The notes beneath the pieces are model-generated. The model was not told where the DNA came from. It ran no database searches and was given only the letters and a program-made list of their open reading frames with translations. 64,000 nucleotides of DNA from Halictus rubicundus (taxonomy: Eukaryota; Arthropoda; Insecta; Hymenoptera; Halictidae): contig NC_135153.1 of assembly GCF_050948215.1 (NCBI RefSeq), positions 7,592,058-7,656,057 on the forward strand, written 5' to 3'. The position numbers were made by a program, and so were the translations under genes. How positions within the stretch are numbered: the first letter of the stretch is position 1; each line of letters begins with the position of its first letter. Shown here one piece after another: positions 34,916 through 46,443 of this stretch.

Positions 34916-36397
34916 TCAAGGTAGTCGCTTCTGGTACTTTAAGGCCAGGCTATTCAACGGTGGCCTCATCTTCGTAACACCAAGATCTATGGCGTGACCA
35001 GTCAAAGGACAAGTCTGGCAGCGCTTCTTCTTGTAATTGTTGCAGTTGTTCTTGTCCTGGCGGACGATGTAGCGTGGGAAATAGTGGATCCGTTTCCTCT
35101 GTAGCGTCGCGCAGGCCGGCATCGTCACGACCAGGTCCTTTTTATGAATAGTCCTTGACGGTTCAGGGAACAGTCTATCGTTCAGCAGGTACTGTTCCAA
35201 GGAACCTGAGGATTTCGACGAATGTAACGTGTGGCTGGAGCCGTGGGTATCAAAGTAGTTCTGTTCGCGGAATTTCCTCAGCTCCCTCAGCTCGTTGTCC
35301 GAGATGTCCTTGTCGTTGCTTCCAACTTGATCCAAATTGCTGACGCACACGGTGTGCTGATAATCTTCCGAATCAACATCGTCGTTGTCCTTAATGCTCC
35401 TAGCTTGTTGCACCATTTTACTACCATGGCAGCAGTGACACACAAGTCGTTTGTTCTTCGTTGAATCCTTTGGACTAGATTTAGTCTTGCTTGAATCAGA
35501 TACAGGCTTCTTAGAAGTTACGGTCCTTTTGGCTAGATATTTTCTCGACTGCTTCGGAGTCTTTGAACTTCGCTCTTCGTCGCTGGTCACTAGATCCGTT
35601 GCCACTCTGGGCACGGTTCTTGACATTGTCAAGTTCTCATTTTGTGATTCTCTAGTTTGTGGCCGAGCTCTACGGCAACAGGGAGATTTGGGACACGTTT
35701 CAGGGCAATCTCCAGATTGCAGTAGAGTGGCCTTGCTCTGCACATTGCGGAGGAATTGCGACTTAGGAGCATAGTCTATTCTTTGGACCCTCCTCAGTGT
35801 CTCGCAACTGATTGGAGGGCTCGCGAGCGACTTCCTGGGACTGTCTCTAACGATTGCTGGCCTGAACTCGATGTGGCTTTTGCAATACTTGCAGCCTGGG
35901 TCAGGTTTGCGCTGGGTCCTCGTGGACCTCAACTGTGTCTTCTTGACCTCAGAGTTGCAGTAGCATTCTCTCACAGGCTTCCTGTGCACAGTCTTCAGTG
36001 GCTCAGAATGTTTCTTTGAAGATATTACTACTCTCCTAGCTGTTCCTAAATTAGGCATTGAGGCGGATGATTGACCTGAGCTGTCTGTACTATAGTCTAT
36101 ACATAAAGCTGCTCCCACACCGCTGGAATCATTTCTCAGGCGCCAAGATTTGATGTTCCCGCTGACACATGAAGTTCTGTTTCCTGTGCAATGATTATCT
36201 CTCGATATTCTATAAATGAAGAATGATGTACAATGCTAAAGGTACTACTTGCTTCATTCTTGTGGTACTCACAAGCTTTGTGAGTATAATTTCTTATACT
36301 CTTCTTTGACCCTCTTAGAACTCTGATCTACTCGGGCCAGCAGAAGTCTGCTTCTTTTACGCAATTGCTCTATGCATTCGTTAAAGCTTTGCTCCAT
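34916..36397 (-). CDS. unrecognised basic, cysteine-pair-rich protein (472 aa)
   Basis: Two exons, 36273-36397 and 34916-36209, are joined across a 63-bp intron (GTGAGT donor, TTATAG acceptor) in phase 2, giving 472 residues. The start ATG (MEQSFNECIEQLRKRSRLLL) opens a short amphipathic, coiled-coil-like N-terminus (residues 1-42). The remainder is Ser/Lys/Arg-rich and probably disordered. Spaced cysteine clusters stand out: ECYC, CKYC, CPETCPKSPCC, CHCCHG and CQTC, the last followed by PLTGH. These could bind metal, but they match no domain I recognise. There is no signal peptide or membrane segment, so the protein is probably intracellular. A TATCGATA (DRE) site lies 21 bp upstream of the ATG, as in broadly expressed insect genes. 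The gene is divergent from the zinc-finger gene. The function is unknown to me. Confidence 0.88.
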
Positions 36398-36417
36398 GCG
36401 GCCATTGTGAATTCACC

Positions 36418-36425
36418 TATCGATA
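36418..36425. promoter_or_regulatory. DRE-type site TATCGATA
   Basis: Palindromic TATCGATA, the binding consensus of the insect factor DREF, 21 bp upstream of the ATG of the minus-strand gene. It probably lies in or next to its core promoter. Confidence 0.6.
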
Positions 36426-36826
36426 AGAAGAGCTTTCAGCTTCGTATTGTCTTCTGGAGTATCTAACTACTTAATTGTTTGCTATACTCGATTAACTGGG
36501 AAATGTTTACATAGTACGGATGGATTGTAGACAGTAGAGGTTAGGTTTCGGATAGGTGTAGGACAGCTAAGACAGCGATTAAACAAATCAATAAAATCGA
36601 ATACCCTTGTTAACAATGCTCGACGTCATTCACTGACAGTTCTTCGAATATTATTAACCATTCTTTAATTACTCCAAAACATTAAATCTTCCTTTAATTC
36701 CAAAAATGTTTATGTTTTTACCACCGTTTAAAATTTCTATAGAGATATTACCTCTGCGTTTACACTGACATCTATTACTTTCATTTCCTACCACTAATGG
36801 CGCTGCGGTGCAATGTCAGCGACAAT

Positions 36827-36873
36827 CGATAACAATGATCGATCATCGATATATATCGATAGCACCATCGATA
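36827..36873. promoter_or_regulatory. CGATA cluster in the divergent promoter region
   Basis: Four CGATA motifs within 47 bp (36827, 36847, 36857, 36869), one inside a perfect TATCGATA (36854-36861). A further one is at 37071. CGATA clusters between head-to-head genes are, in Drosophila, typical of DREF and BEAF-32 binding. Whether the same factors act here is inference. Confidence 0.6.
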
Positions 36874-37385
36874 GCGCTCCACCTCTAGTAAACAGAAAGA
36901 CGTTAACCAGGCTGGCCACCGCAATGAAGCAACTTTTTTCTTGTCTATTTTTTTCAATTAAATCGGAAGAAAATCGGTGTTTTTTGAATTACGTGTCCAC
37001 GAGAACAAACACCGATTTACAACGGGAGTGTAGAGGAATAGATTGAGTGAATTTTGAGGGAGTTACTCATCGATAATTGGTCGAAGGTAGAGCAGCGTCG
37101 AAGATAGTGCTTTAGCGCGGCCATGTTGGAGTAACGCGTAGGACGCGGCGTTCGTTACGATGTTCTAACGGCGGAGAAGTGTTTTTTAATTTGATTAACA
37201 CCGTCTCGTGGGTTACGTGCCGATGCTTCGTCGGGCGAGCAGCTTGCGGTTTCGAGGGACAAAGAAAATATGAGTCTGGACACGTGATCGTGAATCGTCG
37301 GTCTGTGCCACTCGGCGGCGGATTACTAGAGGTTAGAAACGCTCGCATGTTTTAATCCCGGAGACGCTCATTATCTCTCGGCGAA

Positions 37386-39773
37386 ATGGATTTCTCCGGG
37401 AATAACGTTCTCCAAGGAATTCTCCCTCAGTTCGCGGAGCTCACGCCCCGATCCATTTCGGATTCCGCTCCGAAATTCACCGGCGCCGAGAACGTTCACG
37501 ACGAGCAAATCACTGTTTACACCACTGCCGGGCAGAGTCCACAGAAGCAATCTTTGCTGGTGAGAGTCGCTATTACTCGTTCTCCCTTTTCTGTTAATAC
37601 GTTGAGTACGGCGCTCTACTCGCCCAACGTGCTTTCAGAGCGTGCACATTTTTTAGCATGCCAGAAAAGCTTTGTACAATGTGTACATGTACTTTTTTAA
37701 TTCACATTTATAGACTCTTTTGTCAGAAGTTACCTCAAGACTTCATTACCTTGGCAATATAACGAACCGATCTAACTGTTTTTAATTCATCGATTCGTTG
37801 AATATCTTGTAACCAAACCCCAACGTTCGGTTTGCGTTAACACTTTACCTACCTGCGTTGACTTACTAGTCTTTCAAAAATTGTAGATTAACAGTTGCGG
37901 GCTTCTTAAAAGCTGCAGATCAATTTTCCGATGCTGACGTAACTTTGGGAATTTTTGATGAGGAAGGTACCAAGTAGTAATTCTAAACTTGGTGGGTTTA
38001 TTAATTAACATTGTAAGATTGTATTCTAATTTTTGGGAGTAGTAAAAATTACTTCCTTCAAAGTTACAGCAGTAGAAGTAAAAGAGTACGAGGAAGAGAT
38101 TCTGTATTTGTTTCTGAAAGCGTCAAGTAGGGTATAAAGAATTTGATTAACCCTATGTTATTTCTTGGGATTGCAGGCAAACTCAGCGAACAAATACGCA
38201 GGACCAATAATCGCCTGGCCAGACCCGAACACTCTGATGCAGTTTTGCGAGAAGCAAGGCATCCAAGCGATCAATATTCCTAACTACAATCAAAACAACT
38301 CAATCATAGGTGTCCAATCCAATAGTTTGCCTATGAGAATCGTACCTAACTTGTACTTGCCTTCTACCTCTCAGCCAGAGAACAATAAAATGGAGCTACA
38401 CACGAGGACTGACACTGATGCCAAGACATCTGCCATGGTATTATATTTTTCTGCCAGATAGATACATACATTTCTAAGTACAAGTTATGTTGACTAAGGA
38501 ATGTAATAATTTTAGCAAGAATCTCAAGTTCAGCTACAGCAGCAGAGCACCATGGCTGAATATTTTCAGAAGTTGCAGGCTACTACTCTTCCGCTCACGT
38601 TGCAACAGTTGATCAAATTGCAATCAGAGCAGACGAAGAAAGATAAACTTGAGGAGGAGAAACCGGAGCACACTCAGAATAATATTTTGAACATTCCCAG
38701 CGTTCCGGTTTTCAGGAACAACCAGCTGCAGAATGATGCTAGCTTCATGACCACAGATCAGATGATAGCGATCAGTCCAAACGATCTGAACGTGCCCGTG
38801 GAGGACCATCAGGAGAACGAGAACACTGTGCAAAGCATAAAAGTGGAGCAACAGGTCCAGACGGATTCTCCTAAAACTGAAAAGAAGATGAAGTTTAGAG
38901 CCAAGACTGGGGAGATTAAAATCAGCGTCGGGATCGACGGCTCAACGTACTATTGTTGTCCAGAGTGCAACCTTGCATTCCAGGTCAAGACGGAAATAGA
39001 TCATCATATCCAGGCTCATATACGGGTGTGTACAACGTTGCAAAAATTCATTATGGGGATCCTGTTTTAATGCTAGGATGCCTAAAAATAATGCATATTG
39101 TTGAAAAAAATGTTTAAAAATTCGGATAAACATTCTCATTATTTTTATAAATCAATGTAAAATAGTCGCTGTTAGTGTTCCGCAAACTTAGTGTTGAAAA
39201 ACATGATATTGATTGCAGGAACGAAAGTATCAATGCAAAGAGTGCGGCGCAATGTTGAAGAGGAAAGAGCACCTCGATCAGCATATGCGCGGCCATTCCG
39301 ACGAGAGGCCGTTCAAGTGTCCCGTTTGCCAAAAAGCGTTTAAAAGGAACGAGCACTTGACCAGGCATTACGTGATCCACTCCGGTGATAAAAATTTCAC
39401 TTGCTCGGTGTGCCAAAAGGCATTCTCGAGGAAGGACCACCTGAACAAGCATACTCAAACGCATTTAGGGATAAGGAGGAATCGGACCAAGAAGGATTCC
39501 TTCTTCATGGAGCAGAAGGAGTCCTTCGAGAAACCGAACGATGCTGGCATGATGCCTAAGCAAGAGGTGACCTTGGTTCTGAAGGACGGGTTTATGAAGC
39601 AGGAGCCGAGCTTTTTGCAGTACATTCAGAACCTTCAGAAGGATCAGAATCTGATACACACGTTCTCCTCGTTCAAGGAACAGGCGATCAAGGAAGCGAA
39701 CAGCCTGCAGCAACAGGCTGTTAACATGAACGAGATCCTGCCTCAGAACACAAGGTACTTAATGCCGTCTTAG
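37386..39773 (+). CDS. C2H2 zinc-finger transcription factor (499 aa)
   Basis: Four exons: 37386-37559, 38177-38437, 38516-39025 and 39219-39773. All introns are phase 0 with GT-AG ends. The 499-residue product starts MDFSGNNVLQGILPQFAEL. A long, Gln/Asn-rich, probably disordered region follows, with the distinctive stretch AGPIIAWPDPNTLMQFCEKQ at about residue 66. Four C2H2 fingers lie in the middle to C-terminal half. One (YYCCPECNLAFQVK ... HHIQAH) ends exon 3. Three adjacent ones open exon 4 (YQCKECGAMLKRKEHL, FKCPVCQKAFKRNEHL, FTCSVCQKAFSRKDHL) with standard short linkers, suggesting sequence-specific DNA binding. The tail is Gln-rich. It is presumably nuclear. I cannot name an ortholog. 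Upstream non-coding exons are possible. Confidence 0.95.
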
Positions 39774-39805
39774 TCGTAAGTCGATCCGATATGTAAGTCC
39801 AAAGC

Positions 39806-39811
39806 AATAAA
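39806..39811 (+). terminator. poly(A) signal of the zinc-finger gene
   Basis: AATAAA 33 nt after the stop codon, in GCAATAAAGGCTG. A longer 3' UTR using later signals (for example TGAATAAAATAAG near 42340) is also possible. Confidence 0.55.
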
Positions 39812-42382
39812 GGCTGTTTACGAAGTGTGTCGAGAGGTTAGCACAAATAGAAAATTTGTTAGACACATTAGGAATTGAAGAATACTCTAGGACTCGAAAG
39901 AAAAAGATTTTGGGGACTGCAACACTGAGTCAGGTGCAGTTGAAAGAATTTTCTCATTGACGTAGGACGACGGAAATTCGAAAGTACAGGGCGACTTGGT
40001 GGCCAGCCATTTTTCCTCCCGCGGGGGTAACTGGTGCCATGATATTTTGTAATCCACTGGACAATTAGTATTCCGTGAACAGTACCTAAAACTTTGTATT
40101 CTTAGCGGATGCACGCTGAAGTAACAGCTATGAACTGTGGCTAATGGGGGGACATGTTCACAACTGCAGTTGCGCAAGCCGGCTTTGTTGGAACTCATAG
40201 ATGATATTTAAAGTTCTCCTTTTCTGAAATTTTTCTATGCTACTAAATGCCCAGATAAATTAAACAATATTTTTAATCCCTCCGAGGATTGTTTTTAAAT
40301 GTTGACAATGGCCTCTGTGCAACTTGAATATGTTACTCTGTAAGTTCCATTACTTGCACGAGATTGACACTCGACTCCTTAATACTTTATCTACTGGAAG
40401 TTACTCAATAGTTCTTAAAAATCAAACAATTTTTTAATGAATTGTGCGATAGCCATAGAAGTTTTATTCCTAAGAAACAAATTGCCTGAAGTAGTATAAC
40501 AATTTCTCTTGAAATAATCGTTTAAGAGCATCTTTGAGACGCAATTCGGTCGTCGACGAGCCTCTTAACGAATTTCGGTGGTTAAAGTGTTAAGTTGTAT
40601 CCGGTACTTGCGCGAAAGGGGAAGAGATCATTTTGTATAGATGCACATCCTCCGTTTTATTTAAATTAGCGTTAAAGAAAATAGTTTCTTTGTTGATTCT
40701 AGTCTACGGTCACAACAATTACGATCAAATAGAGGTCCACGGGGACCTTGGTAGATCCTCTGTGGATCGCGTTCGCTCGAACGAAACACTTACAGCCAAT
40801 CTGCCATTAGGATAACAACTTCTCGAACCGAGTACCAATAGCAAGTAATAGTATACTGCCGATTATCGTCGTTATACAGTTTGTAGAATAATTCTGTACA
40901 TAAGATAAGATACAAATTTTACCTGAAAGAGACTCGGTGGATACGTTGTTCGAACTTGATCTCTGATTCGTCCGTGTTCATCTTTAGCGAGAGAAGCGTA
41001 GCGCGTGTTTCTTTTATTATTTTTTTTTTTTAGATAAGCGTTCGCGTCCTTACTCATCATGTTTTAAACTGATCTTATACTTTTTAGCTTTTTCATGCGC
41101 GCGGTTTCTTCCGTATCGTTTTCAGTATTCCCCACACGTTCGTTTTCACACCGTCATTTTCCATTCAAGGCAAAAGCAATAGGAATTTTTTATTAATCAA
41201 AGTGAGTCGTTCGTTCATTCATTTCGCAGCAATTCGTCACTCGTGATCTATTGTTTCGTAACCAAAGTTCGAGAAGCGTGATAGAGTCGCGGTGCTCGAG
41301 GTTTAACCAAAGAATACGGTTTGGTTGAATAATCGTTTTTTAATATATTCCTTTGTTTTTTTTTTTAATATATATATATGTTTAGGTTCCTTTATCGAGA
41401 GTTCCCATTACTTTTGCACCCCTCGTTTCTTTATCGATCCTCCAGAATTATGCATGAAAGAGTTAATGCTTTTCGTTGGCCTTTGCGAATCACTCTGAAA
41501 CATTCTGCGAGTATGTGTATCCGGAACGATAAAAATTGCTCAAAATTTATTCGGCAGCGAAAACTGAATCGCGTTACATCGCTGACGATCGTCTTCGTTG
41601 ATCTGAGGGTACGAGCACAACGGAGTTGCGATACTCTCTCGCAGCTTCCAGGTACTGGTACTCTAAGTCGATGGAAGATCGGTAGAACGGTAGCATTCAC
41701 GTTCGAAAAAATATTTCTTAAAAAATCGTATCGTTTACGATGGTAAGGTGGCTTTGACGTTAGTTTTAATCTTCTGAGAACGCTCTAGACTACGACACAT
41801 GTGATTACGTTCGGCTCTGGCAAAAAACCTTTCAAACGTCTATTAGGTAAACTTTAGAACAAATGGCGCTAACATGAGACTCGAGAGCCACGGTTTAATA
41901 GAACCAAAGACTTTGAATGTACGAGGAATAGCAGTATTTTAACTCTTCTTCCTAAACTCCTTTCGATTTCTCGATTCCCTTAACCCAGGCCACGAACAAA
42001 TCTGCAACGAATCTCGGGCGAATCTTCTTCCTCCTCTCTTTGTCTCTGTCTCTCTTCTTCACCTGGGTTAAGGGAACGGCGTTTACCTTCTGGATAATGT
42101 TAATTAATTACAGTTGTAAGATTTTCGATGCTCACCGCCGGTGACCGTCGTGTGCGTAAGGCGATACAATGATAAAGTATTTTAACAATGAACTTGCATT
42201 TATAATAAGGTGTTACTCGACGGGACGATTGTTATTGTATGATAAACAATGATTGCCAAAAAAGAAAATAAGAAAAAAAAAAGAGAAGAAGATTAAACAA
42301 AAGGTAACACATGTATTTTTCAGACCAAGATATTTTTGAATAAAATAAGTGTAAAGAATCTGTCGTCCGATCTCGATTAATT
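39812..42382. other. AT-rich downstream region, possible long 3' UTR
   Basis: No coding region is supported. It is AT-rich with T-runs (41023-41032, 41357-41366) and an (AT)n tract (41367-41378). It may be an extended 3' UTR of the zinc-finger gene ending near the AATAAA at about 42340. Nothing in the sequence proves this. Confidence 0.35.
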
Positions 42383-42403
42383 ATTAGACTGCGGGTGTTA
42401 TGC
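42383..42403 (-). repeat. dispersed 22-nt motif (copy, inverted)
   Basis: ATTAGACTGCGGGTGTTATGC, the reverse complement of the dispersed motif. A direct copy, GCATAAGGATTCGCAGTCTGC, sits only about 100 bp away at 42500-42520, so the two form an inverted pair around 42404-42499. Confidence 0.55.
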
Positions 42404-42499
42404 ACATTGAATAAAAATGAGTGAAATTCGAAGCAGAACCAAACATTTCGCTTGTCAAATTGTCATTATATTGAAATTAGTGGAAATCATTTTTATTTT

Positions 42500-42520
42500 G
42501 CATAAGGATTCGCAGTCTGC
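42500..42520 (+). repeat. dispersed 22-nt motif (copy)
   Basis: GCATAAGGATTCGCAGTCTG, preceded by TTTTTATTTT as in the copy at 46134. It is paired in inverted orientation with 42383-42403. Confidence 0.55.
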
Positions 42521-42614
42521 AACACTTGATCCAGATCCTGTAGAAGGTTCGGATTTCCCTAAAATCCTAGCAAAGAAAAGATCCTTCTTTCCAAAAATCA
42601 TTCGTCCTTCAAGG

Positions 42615-42945
42615 GGCAAATTAGGGGTTGAAATCCAAGTCTATCGTGTGACGTATCGAATTAAAGGAAATTTCAAGCCGAAGAACTTGCAAATTGCTCT
42701 AGGTGTGAAATTACTTTTTATGACTCAAACAAATCCAGTCAAAGAAAGTTCTCCAAAAAATTGATTACAAATTAGGGGTTGAAATCCAAGTCTGTCGTGT
42801 GACGTATCGAATTAAAGGAAATTTCAAGCAGAAGAACTTGCAAATTGCTCTAGGTATAAAATTACCTTTTATGACTCAAACAAATCCAGTCAAAGAAAGT
42901 TCTCCAAAAAATTGATTCCAAATTAGGGGTTGAAATCCAAGTCTG
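42615..42945. repeat. 151-bp tandem repeat, ~2.2 copies
   Basis: AAATTAGGGGTTGAAATCCAAG starts at 42618, 42769 and 42920, exactly 151 bp apart. The first two units are nearly identical, and the third breaks off after about 40 bp. It lies downstream (3') of gene C. Confidence 0.92.
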
Positions 42946-43088
42946 TCGCGCGAGGTGCCAAACTGAAGGAAAAACTGTGCAAAAGAGTATGAAAAAGACG
43001 TTCGGGTTAGAAGATCGAGTAAACTACGGTATATTTCAAGTACAAAATTTCTTGTCGTGCTCTCTCCCACCTCGGTAGTTAATTACAA

Positions 43089-45296
43089 TCAATTATTCGG
43101 TGCCGTGGTATTACTATAAATAGCTCTGGCGAGCTTGGAATAGACTCCATAAGTAATTCCGAGGAGCGATCCGAGCCAATCGACGAGGTGTCTGCTTATG
43201 GTGACGGGGAACTGTAGACTGGGTCTCGGGGTGATGAATTCCACCTCGCTCTTCTTGTCCCCTTCCTCATCTTCGAATTCCAGCGGGCCTAGAGGCTCCA
43301 GCTGGTCCACGGGTTGAATATCGTTTGCCCAGTCGTCGTTCATTAGACGGAAAACGTGTTCGTGTCGGGTCTTCTCGGGGACTTCGATCTTTTTCACCGG
43401 ATTTTCGTCAGGCATTCGATTCGACCAGATCGTCTTCAAGGCGTCAACGTCCGGATCGGATGCGTCCTTCGATAGAATTTTCTCCACGTTGCTTGTGTTT
43501 TCCGGATTTCGGAAAACGAAGTCGTAGGTGGCTCGCAATTTCCCCAGAAGCCGATCCAACGGTCTCGTCTCGTTCATAGCACGCTGAGGATGCTCTACGG
43601 CCTCCTGGACCGGAAACAGCTTTGTTATCTGCGGCTTCGATCGCGCGGTTCCCGCGAGGAGCTGCTGAAACACGCGGATTTACCGTTCGTTATTGAAATT
43701 GGCATCGTCAGGCTTCATTTCGGGACAATGCCGGAGCTCAAGGGCTCCCGCTCGTCATTCTTGCGCGAAATTGGGTCACATTCAACCCTTTAGCTCCCGG
43801 AAATCGACCTCGGCGTTTGATGGATTAATTATGGTTCTTCAGTGCCTGTTCACGGTTTTCGATTTTTGGGTATCTGTTCGAGAGAATCGGCCTGCTTCCC
43901 GCGGAATATACTTTGCGCATGAATTCGCGAACAAGGGTCGGACATCTGTTAAACTAGCTTTTAATTATACAGGTCGATTCAGTTGTAATTTGGTATATGA
44001 AAAAATAGTTGTAACGAAAGTTGTATTGTTTCGAGTGTAGCATACCAAGCAATGCTCAGTCTTTTTCTATTTTGCCTTTTCATCGAGATATAAATGCTAG
44101 CTCGAGTTTATTTATTGCAGAGGGTGAGTTTTAACACTAGAACGACCGGAGCAGTCAAAATGACTGCTTCCTAATTTTTTCTTTTACAATTACTGAAATT
44201 GTAAAAATGTTTTTGTCGGAAATTTTTTAAGGAACCTCTTCATTGAAGCACATATTACAATAAAAGTTGTATGAAGTCTGAATGGGCACAGTCTTGTCAC
44301 TGTTGCAAAGCAATACACGAACTGAGCCCCGAATGAAAAACTGTACGGGTATACGGGGTGAAAATGTAAACGATTTTTGATGGAAGTAATGCGCAAAATG
44401 TTCTCCATTACGATTAGTACATTTGTGTGATTTACGCGTGTTATTTTCAGGATTGTGTTGAGCAACACACTCGGAATTTTCCGGCACGGACGGAAGAGGG
44501 GTCGACAAAAAGGCAGCACTTTAAAAGAAACGTCGGTCTCTTCTGTTTCCTTCGTCCGCCATCGATTTAATTACTTTAAATGCACTGTCCGCATCGTCCG
44601 ACCGTTGGAATTCTCCCCGGAGAACTCACCCCCGGATACGTGTCCCAGATAACCTCGATTAATAGTCGACTATTTGTCAGCGCGTCAATCATGCTGCACA
44701 TTAAATCTAACTAAATTAAATCAATGAAGTCCGACAGTCCTGTGCCCGTGCTGCAAATATTAACACTACTGACGAAACGTTTGCAAGTGAACTCGGAACT
44801 TCTCTACAGTAGTCGATGCTTCTGGAAAATGGGGGAGTTTATTTTAAATTGAAAAAGTTAAGCACCGGTGAAGTGCTCTCGCAGGGGAGATTTAAAAGGC
44901 GGATGGTCGCGTGGGTTGTCTGCTCAAATGTGCTTCGTGAAAATGGCATGATCGAGTTGATTCAGTGATGGTCTCGCTCGGAAATGCGGGGGACCACGAA
45001 GCTGTATTTTTTGAATCGCGTTTTCAATGTGTTCCCGATGGAATTTTCGAACACGCTCGAGGCCTTGGAGAAGATTGCATTTTAAACTTGATACCTGGTA
45101 ATTTACTATGAAAGCGCCTCTATAGATTATACTTATTGTTATATTACTACTTATACTTATTAAATTATATTTATTATGATCGTCTACTGAATTTTCAGAG
45201 AGATTCGAGTAAAACATCGTGGATTACAAAGACGAATTAATTGAGGATGATGGCACTTACGCAGAGGAGCCAGAGCGCCAGAAAACGCGTGCCCAT
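43089..45296 (-). CDS. secreted protein of unknown function, gene C (203 aa)
   Basis: Two exons: a 36-nt first exon 45261-45296 encoding MGTRFLALWLLC, and 43089-43664. The donor is GTAAGT, the acceptor TTTCAG, phase 0. The join gives a good signal peptide (MGTRFLALWLLCQLLAGTARS) that neither exon shows alone. The mature 180-odd residues are charged and acidic in the middle (EFEDEEGDKKSEVEF). A region with RLLGKLRATYDFVFRNPENT follows the start. The C-terminus is hydrophobic (ISRHLVDWLGSLLGITYGVY), possibly a membrane-interacting helix. N-glycosylation sequons NET, NTS and NTT are present. The promoter has TATA and TCAGT. Genes B and A nearby share the tiny signal-peptide first exon. I recognise no domain. 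It could be a cuticular, haemolymph, silk or gland product, but nothing decides this. Confidence 0.85.
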
Positions 45297-45340
45297 GTCA
45301 CCCGCTCGATTATTCCTTTCGATGATGGCAGAAACGAACG

Positions 45341-45375
45341 ACTGAAGGACCCATTGATTTCAAAATCCATTTATA
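45341..45375 (-). promoter_or_regulatory. core promoter of gene C (TATA + initiator)
   Basis: On the minus strand TATAAAT (45375-45369) is followed by TCAGT (45345-45341) with its A at 45343, 32 bp from the first T of the TATA box. This is the canonical arthropod spacing. The predicted 5' leader is 47 nt to the ATG at 45296. This supports the short first exon independently of the splice model. Confidence 0.8.
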
Positions 45376-46123
45376 CCAGCTCGGTGTTCAGCGGCGTAAA
45401 ACCGCGAGGCCTTTGGCTCGTGGCATCCCCATTGTTTTTCGTCTACGCCATTGCCCCCCACACGAAACCATTGACACAGAATTGCTTAACGATATATCGC
45501 TATTCGGGACACGTAAACGCCAGCTCCGCGCGGCCAGTGTCCACCCATATCGTCCCAGCAATAAACAATATCGCCTCCCCGGTCGCTCGTCGGGTCAAGG
45601 TAGATCGCTGAAATTCGCGGAATTTTGGCCGACGATGAGCGCACGGTAACCCGACATTCGAAATCATCTGGTACGATCATAATCGACACCGTCCATATAC
45701 GATTTTCCATTCGACGTTCAAACGTTCAAACGTTCGCGACACGTGAGTCAACTTCATTGTATTCGTAATCGATCCGAGTTGCGAGGATCGCTGCGGTTAA
45801 ATGAGTCAACCGGTTGATCGTATGAATCATTTTATCGGGAGCTAATTATACATGGTGTTTGACATCCCCGTTGGCATCGATCTCTTTCATTTTTAATTCG
45901 GCTTTCTTAGCTTTGTATCAACATTCGACACTTTCTCAAAATTGACCCTAGATCATTAGATTGGCTTGCGCGGAAGTGACTACGTTGAATAACGATGCAA
46001 ATATAACTGAACTCCTTCGATTCAACAACAGAGATTCGGGTGCAATTCGAAAGAGTAATATATTGTCTTCAACTTGTTGAGGTAGTTAGAGAAGAAACGA
46101 AAGTAGCCAACTAGTGTCAAAAA

Positions 46124-46129
46124 TGTTTA
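46124..46129 (-). terminator. candidate poly(A) signal of gene B
   Basis: AATAAA on the minus strand about 315 nt after the gene B stop. It lies immediately beside a copy of the dispersed 22-nt motif (46134-46154). Confidence 0.4.
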
Positions 46130-46133
46130 TTTT

Positions 46134-46154
46134 CCATAAAGATCCGCAGTTTAG
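46134..46154 (+). repeat. dispersed 22-nt motif (copy)
   Basis: CCATAAAGATCCGCAGTTTAG, preceded by TTTATTTT. It lies in the presumed 3' UTR or 3' flank of gene B. Confidence 0.55.
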
Positions 46155-46443
46155 TAATGAGAAGGTCATGTCTATTATCAAATTTATTAGTACATTTGTC
46201 GGATCGTCTGTCCTCCTAAAATTCAAACATTCCGATCATCATTCTCATCAAAGGTTAATCAGTCATCCAGGGTTAAAAAGCGAGTCACTCGACGATCTAG
46301 AGTACCGATTGCAAATTTAACCACCTCATCTTTGCTTCAGTTCCATTTCAACCCGCTAATCAATGTTTCATCCGAAATTAAAGAGAGACGTCGATCGATG
46401 AGGACTAAAAAAGATCCCAAGCGGGATCAAGGGCGCCGATCGA

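Noticed and set aside
43665..43673. GTG at 43671-43673 as the start of gene C
   Set aside because: It lies in a clear splice acceptor (TGTTTCAG). A first exon with promoter, signal peptide and matching phase exists at 45261-45296.
44132..44180. TTAACACTAGAACGACCGGAGCAGTC as another piggyBac-type MITE
   Set aside because: Only one end is visible. I found no matching inverted end with TTAA downstream, so I did not call an element.
44630..44692. Alternative first exon for gene C (MIDALTNSRLLIEVIW, donor GTGAGT, phase 0)
   Set aside because: Splice site and phase fit, but it does not make a signal peptide and has no TATA/initiator. The 45261-45296 exon is far better.
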